Below, piece by piece: positions 1-6,224 of a DNA stretch of 64,000 nucleotides (the first letter of the stretch is position 1; each line of letters starts with the position of its first letter). The notes beneath the pieces are model-generated. The model saw only the letters and a program-made list of their open reading frames with translations, was not told the DNA's origin and searched no databases. Source of the stretch: an uncultured Prevotella sp. (GTDB taxonomy: Bacteria > Bacteroidota > Bacteroidia > Bacteroidales > Bacteroidaceae); NCBI GenBank assembly GCA_900314935.1, contig OMXE01000011.1, forward strand, positions 1-64,000, read 5' to 3'. Both the position numbers and the translations under genes were made by a program.

Positions 1-1
1 G

Positions 2-565
2 AGTCAGCATCCTGCGCTGAAGCAGACGCTGTCGAAGAGCAAGGTGAACGGAAGACCCATCTTCGGCTGCAGTCAGGAGGACAGGCCCCGCTATGCCTCG
101 TTCGTGGCCACGACGAACAACCCGCACCCGCTGACCGATGCCACGGGCAGCCGACGGTACATCTGTCTGACAGTGCCCAAGGACCGGCTGATTGACAACA
201 CGGGGGAGATAGACTACGGACAGCTGTATGCCCAGGTGCTCCACGAGCTGCTTGAGCTGAAGGCGCCCTATTGGTTCACCCCCGCGGAGGTGAAGCGAAT
301 CCAGGAGCTCAACCTGAACTACATGGAACAGAAGGACATTGCCGAGATCGTGAATGCCACGTTCCGACTGCCGAAGGAAGGGGAGATGCCGAAGTACATG
401 AACTGCGGGGATATCCTCAGGGAGATTCAGCAGGAGTATCCTTCAGTGAAGAGCGACAGGAGCACCAGAGTTCACTTAGGACTAACCATGAGGGAACTGG
501 GCTACGACCATGTGGTCAGAGAACATCTTTCCTATTACAAGTTGATTCCCCTAAAAGCTGCGTAG
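2..565 (+). CDS. C-terminal part of a VirE/DUF3874-type P-loop protein (left-truncated)
   Basis: The frame is already open at base 2, so the gene begins before the window; the first visible residues read SQHPALKQTLSKSKVNGRP. The text resembles the C-terminal half of Bacteroidales proteins annotated as virulence-associated E with a DUF3874 tail: a conserved FVATTNNPHPLTD segment (sensor-like Asn-Asn after a beta strand, as in helicase-type P-loop ATPases), then GSRRYICL, then a helical C-terminal region ending LSYYKLIPLKAA. The Walker A part would lie upstream of the window. Such proteins are often found in mobile or phage-derived islands, but nothing else mobile is visible here. The assignment rests on recalled family resemblance, and no function can be stated beyond a probable nucleic-acid-dependent ATPase. 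Confidence 0.7.
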   Translation, partial: SQHPALKQTLSKSKVNGRPIFGCSQEDRPRYASFVATTNNPHPLTDATGSRRYICLTVPKDRLIDNTGEIDYGQLYAQVLHELLELKAPYWFTPAEVKRIQELNLNYMEQKDIAEIVNATFRLPKEGEMPKYMNCGDILREIQQEYPSVKSDRSTRVHLGLTMRELGYDHVVREHLSYYKLIPLKAA

Positions 566-588
566 GGGGAGATCTACGGGAAATCTAC

Positions 589-613
589 GGGAGATGTTAG
601 AGCAACATCTCCC
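589..613 (+). terminator. Hairpin after the VirE-like gene
   Basis: A perfect 10-bp stem (589-598 with 604-613) encloses a 5-nt loop, 24 bases after the stop codon. The next bases are not T-rich, so this is a possible but atypical terminator. The stretch just before it repeats the motif ATCTACGGGA twice. Confidence 0.4.
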
Positions 614-716
614 GTTGCTCAACCCCTTTATACATCGATATTTCATAAGATTAACGGGATATGTTGGCCTTTTTGTGCATTTTTGTACTCTCTTCGAAAA
701 AAAATAAAACCATTTG

Positions 717-748
717 TTTGCGAGAATCAATGAAACGTTGTATCTTTG
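717..748 (+). promoter_or_regulatory. Bacteroidetes-type promoter of the aminotransferase gene
   Basis: TTTG at 717-720, a 20-nt spacer and TATCTTTG at 741-748 match the -33/-7 consensus of the main sigma factor in Bacteroidetes. The ATG lies only 19 nt after the -7 box, so the leader must be very short. Confidence 0.75.
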
Positions 749-767
749 CATTTGAAAAGAGAGAAAT

Positions 768-2024
768 ATGGCTGACAAAAGAATTTACCTGTGCTTGGCT
801 CACATGAGCGAAAACGGTGCTGAACAACGTTTCATCAAAGAGGCTTTTGATACCAATTGGGTGGTGCCCCTGGGACCCAACGTCAACGGATTCGAAGAGG
901 ATCTTGAGAAATTCGTGGGAGAAGGGAAGAGGGTAGTGGCCCTCAGTTCAGGTACTGCTGCGGTTCATCTCGGTTTGCTGGCTGCAGGTGTCGGCCCTGG
1001 CGATGAAGTGATTGTACAAAGCTTTACGTTCTGCGCCTCTTCACACCCCATTACTTATCTTGGTGCCAAACCGGTGTTTATAGATTCTGAACCTGATACG
1101 TGGAACATGGATCCCGAACTGATGGAAACAGCCATTCAAGACCGTATCGCCAAGACAGGTAAGAAACCAAAGGCCATTGTTCCCGTAGCACTCTATGGTA
1201 TGCCTTACCGGATAGACCGTATCATGGAGATTGCCAATAAGTACGAGATTCCTGTCATCGAAGACGCCGCTGAGGGCTTCGGCTCACGCTATAACGGTCA
1301 GGTGCTGGGAACCTTCGGACGATATGGTGTGCTTTCGTTCAACGGAAACAAGATGATTACCACCTCGGGTGGTGGCGCCCTGATCTGTCCCGATGAGGAG
1401 AGTTGGAGAAAGGTGATGTGGCTGGCCACACAGGCTCGTGAATCGTATCCTTACTACCAGCATGAGGCCATCGGGTATAACTACCGCATGAGTAACATCT
1501 GTGCCGGTATCGGTCGCGGACAGATGACCGTTGTGGACGATCATATCGCTCATCATAAGCATGTGCAGGCGCTCTATGAAGCGTTGCTGGCAGATGTGCC
1601 TGGAGTCAAGGTGCACGGGCAGCCAAACATGAAAGTCTTTGATAGTAATTATTGGTTGTGTACGATTACCTTGGATCCGGATGTGAAGGTGAAGGGACAG
1701 GAGAATGCGTATAAGACCATCGTTACAGGTGCCGTGGGTGGCGCTGCCGGTGTGATACATGCTGCAGATTCTGCCACGACCGACTGTCAGCCGAACGACA
1801 ACGTGGAGGCGATGCGTGTGGCGCTCGACCAAGCGGGCATCGAGGCACGTCCGGTATGGAAGCCCATGCACTGTCAACCTGTTTATCGCGACTGCGTGGC
1901 GTATGTCAACGGGGTGAGCGAGTCCATCTTCAAGGTGGGTATGTGCCTGCCGGCAGGACCGTATGTCACGGATGAGGATGTCGCTTATATCGTCGCAAAG
2001 ATCAAAGAAAACATTATTTCATAG
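768..2024 (+). CDS. DegT/DnrJ/EryC1/StrS-type PLP sugar aminotransferase
   Basis: This 418-residue protein belongs to the PLP-dependent aminotransferases that convert 4-keto (or 3-keto) NDP-sugars to amino sugars. Visible are the SSGTAAVHLGL phosphate-binding turn near residue 60, the EDAAEGFGS segment carrying the PLP-ring Asp (about D166), and the Schiff-base lysine in FNGNKMITTSGGG (about K195). Residues 308-342 look like an extra loop relative to ordinary family members (Gly/Ala-rich, then TTDCQPNDN). The neighbour is a 4,6-dehydratase of the PglF/WbpM type, so a two-step route from UDP-GlcNAc to a 4-amino-4,6-dideoxy sugar is plausible. It has its own promoter and a strong terminator, and is therefore monocistronic. 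The substrate is inferred. Confidence 0.9.
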   Translation: MADKRIYLCLAHMSENGAEQRFIKEAFDTNWVVPLGPNVNGFEEDLEKFVGEGKRVVALSSGTAAVHLGLLAAGVGPGDEVIVQSFTFCASSHPITYLGAKPVFIDSEPDTWNMDPELMETAIQDRIAKTGKKPKAIVPVALYGMPYRIDRIMEIANKYEIPVIEDAAEGFGSRYNGQVLGTFGRYGVLSFNGNKMITTSGGGALICPDEESWRKVMWLATQARESYPYYQHEAIGYNYRMSNICAGIGRGQMTVVDDHIAHHKHVQALYEALLADVPGVKVHGQPNMKVFDSNYWLCTITLDPDVKVKGQENAYKTIVTGAVGGAAGVIHAADSATTDCQPNDNVEAMRVALDQAGIEARPVWKPMHCQPVYRDCVAYVNGVSESIFKVGMCLPAGPYVTDEDVAYIVAKIKENIIS

Positions 2025-2027
2025 TTC

Positions 2028-2055
2028 AATCGGGCTTCACCGCCCGATTTTTTTT
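2028..2055 (+). terminator. Rho-independent terminator of the aminotransferase gene
   Basis: AATCGGGC (2028-2035) pairs with GCCCGATT (2042-2049) around a 6-nt loop and is followed by a run of T, three bases after the stop codon. The same stem sequence recurs in the terminator at 10017. Confidence 0.9.
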
Positions 2056-2105
2056 GCCTCCCACAGAAATTATTATTTTTAGCTCACACAGAAATGGATT
2101 ATTAT

Positions 2106-2228
2106 GTCCCGCAGAAATAGCGGAAATGGCAGAAATGGGCTTCGCCTAGCCATGCGGCATGATTAACTATAGGCATTAGAATCAGTGAGAAACTAAAATT
2201 TCTGCGATTTCTGCGATTTCTGCGGGAC
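2106..2228. repeat. Imperfect 31-bp inverted repeat built of 9-bp units
   Basis: The arms 2106-2136 and 2198-2228 match in inverted orientation at 28 of 31 positions, with a 61-nt loop. The right arm is itself three 9-mers of the form ATTTCTGCG. No reading frame is seen here; it lies in the 507-bp gap between two sugar-nucleotide genes. Confidence 0.8.
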
Positions 2229-2290
2229 AAAAATTCATTATCAGCGGGAAAATTATAAATTCTCTGTGTGAACTCTGCGCTCTCTGCGTC

Positions 2291-2347
2291 TCTGCGTGAG
2301 AATAAATAATTCTGCGTGAGAAAAATAATTCTGCGTGAGAATAAACA
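2291..2347. repeat. Three tandem copies of a 19-20-bp unit
   Basis: The unit begins TCTGCGTGAGAA and continues with an A/T-rich tail; copies start at 2291, 2311 and 2330. It shares the TCTGCG core with the inverted repeat at 2106-2228. Apart from these two repeats and the promoter at 2430, I see nothing in the gap 2056-2531. Confidence 0.85.
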
Positions 2348-2429
2348 TTTCTCAGTGTGAGGTTACAGTAAAAAAGAAGGAAGAATGTTTTCTTGGAAAA
2401 ACGACGAAATGAGTTTTTTCAAAGAAATA

Positions 2430-2461
2430 TTTGGAACATATCGGTAATTTTATTACTTTTG
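2430..2461 (+). promoter_or_regulatory. Promoter and structured leader of the 4,6-dehydratase gene
   Basis: TTTG at 2430-2433, a 20-nt spacer and TACTTTTG at 2454-2461. The transcript would have a leader of about 60 nt that can fold: TTCCC 2469-2473 with GGGAA 2497-2501, and inside it ACGG 2479-2482 with CCGT 2492-2495. Confidence 0.75.
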
Positions 2462-2531
2462 CATGCTTTTCCCCATGAACGGTGCAACGAGCCGTAGGGA
2501 AGGCGTTCAAAACTACGAATACTAAGATTAT

Positions 2532-4436
2532 ATGAAATTGATAGATAAACTAGCAAACTGGTATTTCACCAAACGTGCACTGCCCTACTGGGGAATCCTG
2601 CTAATTGACTGTCTGATCATCTTGGGATCAGGACTGGTGTGTTACATGTTGGATCACGGTGCTATCTATACTTCCCAACATTTCGGTTCGTTGTTTGGTA
2701 CGTTCTGTTTCTATCTGCTTTTCTTTATGGTCGGCTTCCGAATCATGAAGACGTATATGGGGGTGATGCGCTATACCTCGTTTGCCGACCTTCACCGCGT
2801 ACTCGTAGCGAACCTGATCGGTATCATACTGATCATGATCTTCCGACTATTCCATGCTGACTTTTTCCTTGAGCCAATTCGACTTAAGAATCTGGTATTC
2901 ACCTTTATACTCTCAACCATTATCATGAGTGCACTTCGCCTTGGCGTGAAGTGGATATACGACTATGCCGGTAGGGAGACCATCGTCAAGCAGGTATATA
3001 TCTATGGGGTGAAGAACGGTGGTATGGGTATTGCCCGTTCGGTGATTAACGACAAACCGCAGCGCTTCAAGCTGGCTGGTTTCGTGAGCGACGCTCCCGA
3101 TATGATCGGCAAGATGCTCATGGGCGTGAACGTGTTCAAGAACGATGCTAAGCTACCTTATGTGATGCGGAAGAATGGCGTGCGTACACTCCTCGTGTCA
3201 CCGCTGAAGCAGGAGGCGTTCAGTAATAACCCGGCCATGATCGACCGGTTGATCGATGCGGGCGTGAAGATCTATACCATGAACCCGGCCGTGCAATGGG
3301 ACGGAAAGAGTGATATCAATACGACGCAGCTCCGCGAGGTGGAGATCGAGGACCTGCTGCCGCGCGATGAGATCAAGGTGGACCTGCATTCCGTGGAGAA
3401 CCAGATGAAGGGAAAGCGTGTGCTGGTAACGGGTTCGGCTGGTAGTATCGGTAGTGAGATGGTGCGCCAGATTGCGAAGTTCGATCCTGCCAAGATGGTG
3501 CTGATCGACCAGGCTGAGACACCGCAGCATGATATCCGACTGATGATGGCGAAGGATTTCCCGCATGTGAAGGTGGAGGCCATCGTGACCACCATCTGTA
3601 ATAAGTCAAGGATGGAGGCGGTGTTCAAGATGTTCCGACCGCACTACGTGTTCCATGCCGCTGCCTACAAGCATGTGCCGATGATGGAGGATAATCCTTG
3701 TGAGGCCGTGCAGAACAATATCGACGGTACAAGAATCATTGCCGACCTGGCCGTGAAATATGGGGTGGAGAAGTTCGTGATGATCTCTACCGACAAGGCG
3801 GTGAACCCCACCAATGTGATGGGTTGCTCGAAGCGTATCTGCGAGATCTACGTGCAGAGTCTCGATAAGGCTATCAAGGATGGAAAGATCAAGGGCGAGA
3901 CGCAGTTTGTAACCACTCGCTTCGGAAACGTGCTGGGCTCTAATGGCTCGGTGATTCCATTGTTCCGTGAGCAGATCCGAAAGGGTGGTCCTGTCACCGT
4001 GACACATCCGAATATCTTCCGCTACTTCATGCTCATCCCCGAGGCTTGTAAGCTGGTGCTGGAGGCCGGTACGATGGGTAAGGGAGGAGAGATATTCGTC
4101 TTCGATATGGGTAAGCCGGTGAAGATTGCCGACTTGGCCAAGCGCATGATCCGATTGAGTGGTGCCATGAACGTGCAGATTGAATATACGGGTCTGCGTG
4201 ATGGTGAGAAGCTCTACGAGGAGGTGCTGAACAACGAAGAGATTACCAAGCCTACCTTCAACAAGAAGATCAAGATTGCCAGTGTTCGCGAATATGACTT
4301 TGACCAGGTTGCGCAAAACATCGACCAGCTCATCGCTCACAGCTATGAGTATGATGTGATGAACACGGTGAAGGAAATGAAGAGCATCGTTCCCGAGTTC
4401 AAGAGCAACCACTCGGTTTACGAGAGCTTGGATTGA
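2532..4436 (+). CDS. Membrane NDP-sugar 4,6-dehydratase (PglF/WbpM/CapD/FlaA1-like)
   Basis: The 634-residue protein starts with about four membrane helices (residues 15-140), has a Rossmann-like middle domain (about 150-280), and ends with an extended short-chain dehydrogenase domain. The NAD-binding TGSAGSIG lies at 300-307. In place of the usual YxxxK, the catalytic region is STDKAVNPTNVMGCSK with Met420 and Lys424, as known for PglF/WbpM-type UDP-GlcNAc 4,6-dehydratases. The expected role is making a 4-keto-6-deoxy UDP-sugar at the inner face of the membrane for glycan or glycoprotein synthesis. The aminotransferase upstream would use this product. No acetyltransferase (PglD-like) is seen next to them. 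The exact sugar is inferred. Confidence 0.9.
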   Translation: MKLIDKLANWYFTKRALPYWGILLIDCLIILGSGLVCYMLDHGAIYTSQHFGSLFGTFCFYLLFFMVGFRIMKTYMGVMRYTSFADLHRVLVANLIGIILIMIFRLFHADFFLEPIRLKNLVFTFILSTIIMSALRLGVKWIYDYAGRETIVKQVYIYGVKNGGMGIARSVINDKPQRFKLAGFVSDAPDMIGKMLMGVNVFKNDAKLPYVMRKNGVRTLLVSPLKQEAFSNNPAMIDRLIDAGVKIYTMNPAVQWDGKSDINTTQLREVEIEDLLPRDEIKVDLHSVENQMKGKRVLVTGSAGSIGSEMVRQIAKFDPAKMVLIDQAETPQHDIRLMMAKDFPHVKVEAIVTTICNKSRMEAVFKMFRPHYVFHAAAYKHVPMMEDNPCEAVQNNIDGTRIIADLAVKYGVEKFVMISTDKAVNPTNVMGCSKRICEIYVQSLDKAIKDGKIKGETQFVTTRFGNVLGSNGSVIPLFREQIRKGGPVTVTHPNIFRYFMLIPEACKLVLEAGTMGKGGEIFVFDMGKPVKIADLAKRMIRLSGAMNVQIEYTGLRDGEKLYEEVLNNEEITKPTFNKKIKIASVREYDFDQVAQNIDQLIAHSYEYDVMNTVKEMKSIVPEFKSNHSVYESLD

Positions 4437-4446
4437 TGAATAACAA

Positions 4447-4509
4447 ACTAGAAAAACTAGTAGTGCTAGTAGCACTAGTACAACTAGTTTAACTAGTATA
4501 ACTAGTTCT
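4447..4509. repeat. Seven tandem ACTAGnnnn 9-mers, upstream array
   Basis: The units are spaced exactly 9 bp: actagaaaa, actagtagt, gctagtagc, actagtaca, actagttta, actagtata, actagttct. The array begins 11 bases after a stop codon and ends 24 bases before the next start. A matching array lies on the far side of that gene. Confidence 0.95.
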
Positions 4510-4533
4510 ATAATTTTAAATAAATACCTTAAT

Positions 4534-5247
4534 ATGAAAAACAACGAAAACAACGAACTGCCACGCGTGCTTCAAAACGAAGTACCGGTTCGAAACCTTT
4601 ATTTCTACCAGAAAACAGAGGTGGCGTACTTCCTTACGTTCCACTTTGTTAAACGCTTCCTGCCCGCTAAGGGCGACCGCACCGTAGATCAGATGCTGCA
4701 GGCGGCCCGCTCTGGTAAACAGAATATCATAGAAGGGCTTGCCGATGGCATCACATCCACTGAGATGCAATTGAAACTGCTTAATATAGCCCGTTCTTCA
4801 CTGAAAGAGCTTAGGGCCGACTACGAAGACTACTTGCAAACCCGACATCTCACAGTATGGAACACACAACACCCACGCTATGATGAAATGCTGCAGTTCT
4901 GCCGAAACCATAACCTTGTTGCCGATTACGAACCGTTCTTTAACAAATGGAACGATGAGGAATTGTGCAATATCGCCCTCACTTTGCTGCATATGACAGA
5001 CAGGATGATGAAAACATACCTGACTGCCCTAGATAAGCAGTTTGTTACGCAGGGTGGTATCAAAGAACGGATGTATGCCGCTCGTACCGGCTACCGCAAA
5101 GGCCAGGAAGAAGAAATGAAGCGCCTTCGTGAAGAAAATAAGCACCTGCGTCAGCAGGTGCCGATATTAGAGCAACAGATAGAGCAACTTCTAAACGAGA
5201 AACGCCATTTGGAGGTGCTGCTGGCGCAGGCGAGGGGTAGGGGCTAG
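4534..5247 (+). CDS. Four-helix-bundle protein (S23/IVS family) with coiled-coil tail
   Basis: The 237-residue protein resembles the family first found as proteins encoded in 23S rRNA intervening sequences, here with the longer 'four helix bundle suffix' form. Recognisable text includes FLPAKGDRTVDQMLQAARSG, NIIEGLADG and ARSSLKELRADYEDYL, followed by a long charged coiled coil (about 185-237). The same fold occurs in Avd, the accessory protein of diversity-generating retroelements, but no reverse transcriptase is near. The last residues (RGRG) and stop codon lie at the edge of the downstream 9-mer array. The gene stands alone, bracketed by two arrays of the same repeat. Function is unknown; basic RNA- or DNA-binding is a guess from the fold. 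Confidence 0.8.
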   Translation: MKNNENNELPRVLQNEVPVRNLYFYQKTEVAYFLTFHFVKRFLPAKGDRTVDQMLQAARSGKQNIIEGLADGITSTEMQLKLLNIARSSLKELRADYEDYLQTRHLTVWNTQHPRYDEMLQFCRNHNLVADYEPFFNKWNDEELCNIALTLLHMTDRMMKTYLTALDKQFVTQGGIKERMYAARTGYRKGQEEEMKRLREENKHLRQQVPILEQQIEQLLNEKRHLEVLLAQARGRG

Positions 5248-5312
5248 AGGCTAGTGTTGCTAGTGGTACTAGTATTACTAGGATTACTAGATTAACTAGC
5301 AGCGCTAGTTTA
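5243..5312. repeat. ACTAGnnnn 9-mer array, downstream of the four-helix gene
   Basis: From 5250 to 5312 there are seven consecutive 9-mers (gctagtgtt, gctagtggt, actagtatt, actaggatt, actagatta, actagcagc, gctagttta), preceded by a partial unit. The array contains the stop codons of both flanking genes: 5245-5247 on the + strand and 5310-5312 on the - strand. Confidence 0.95.
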
Positions 5313-6140
5313 ATGGGCATGAAAAGCAACTAGCCCTTCCATGGGGCTCTTTGCTACTGTACTTAGCTTATATCCTTTTTCCTCGGCAACCTCTTGAAGC
5401 AGATCGCGGTAATGATAGGCGATGCTGCCGATGGCTCCCACGGGAAGGTCGTGACGACCATACTGCGCGATGTTCTTATGGAAGAAGTCGCGGAAGTTTT
5501 GTTTCACGAGTTCTCGGAGCGCAGGCACATCCAGATGCTCACTAATATATAAAGAGGTGGATGCCAGGAAGCGGTTCGCCATCGGCTGACGATATACCCG
5601 CTGGATGATTTCTGGGTAGCTCAGACCGCTCGACTGCAGGAAATCTTCTTTCATGCCATCGGGCAGCGCTCCTTTGAATAGGGCATTCAAGAACAGTTTA
5701 CCCAACACAGCTCCGCTACCCTCATCGCCTAAGATATAGCCCAAAGGAGGAATATTCCCCACAATCTTCTCTCCATCGTAAAGACATGAGTTTGAGCCTG
5801 TTCCAAGAATACATGCTAGTCCTTCTTGATGCTGGCACACTGCCCGTGCTGCCCCCAGCAGATCGCTTTCCACCTCAATCCTATCGGCATCAGGGAAAAC
5901 CTTCCTCAGCACCTTTTCCACCACCCCCTTCTTCTCGGGGATACAGCCGGCGCCGTAGAAGAACACCCACTTTAGTGAGGTGTTCTTCCTCGGAAAAAGT
6001 TGTTCCACCACTTTTTCTATATCCTCCTCCCCCTGATGAACAGGGTTTATACCCGCTGTAGTGACACGGTGAACGATGGTTCCATTCTCTATCCAAGCCC
6101 AGTCGGTCTTGGTACTTCCGGAATCTGCGATAAGCATCAT
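5310..6140 (-). CDS. BadF/BadG-type kinase, probably N-acetylglucosamine kinase-like
   Basis: The 276-residue protein starts MMLIADSGSTKTDWAW, the phosphate-1 loop of the ASKHA sugar-kinase fold. It continues with LGTGSNSCLYDG and GYILGDEGSGAVLGK, which are typical of the BadF/BadG/BcrA/BcrD family that includes eukaryotic-type GlcNAc kinases. The expected reaction is ATP-dependent phosphorylation of an amino sugar, for example recovered from peptidoglycan. The start at 6140 is chosen because the conserved strand begins there and a TATATTTG -7 element lies 27 nt upstream. A longer frame to 6212 would run through that promoter. ATG at 6137 is equally possible. The stop codon is inside the 9-mer array. 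Confidence 0.8.
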   Translation of the reverse strand: MMLIADSGSTKTDWAWIENGTIVHRVTTAGINPVHQGEEDIEKVVEQLFPRKNTSLKWVFFYGAGCIPEKKGVVEKVLRKVFPDADRIEVESDLLGAARAVCQHQEGLACILGTGSNSCLYDGEKIVGNIPPLGYILGDEGSGAVLGKLFLNALFKGALPDGMKEDFLQSSGLSYPEIIQRVYRQPMANRFLASTSLYISEHLDVPALRELVKQNFRDFFHKNIAQYGRHDLPVGAIGSIAYHYRDLLQEVAEEKGYKLSTVAKSPMEGLVAFHAH

Positions 6141-6167
6141 ATTGTAAATAAATAAAAAAATCCACTG

Positions 6168-6205
6168 CAAATATACACATAATGCGGGAAAAATACGTAT
6201 TTTTG
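6168..6205. promoter_or_regulatory. Divergent -7 elements between kinase and MscS genes
   Basis: On the - strand TATATTTG (6175-6168) faces the kinase gene. On the + strand TATTTTTG (6198-6205) faces the channel gene. Good -33 TTTG boxes are missing at the expected distance on both strands, so these are weaker calls. Confidence 0.5.
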
Positions 6206-6224
6206 CAGACAAAAGACGAAGAAT

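Noticed and set aside
2462..2531. Known riboswitch in the dehydratase leader
   Set aside because: The leader is too short and matches no riboswitch core that I can recognise.
3606..4553. Long open frame (315 codons) on the - strand opposite the dehydratase gene
   Set aside because: It is the mirror of a well-conserved gene, is His/Leu-rich as expected of an antisense frame, and shows no family resemblance.
4447..5312. Diversity-generating retroelement around the four-helix-bundle gene
   Set aside because: No reverse transcriptase, template repeat or variable repeat is visible; only the Avd-like fold is shared.
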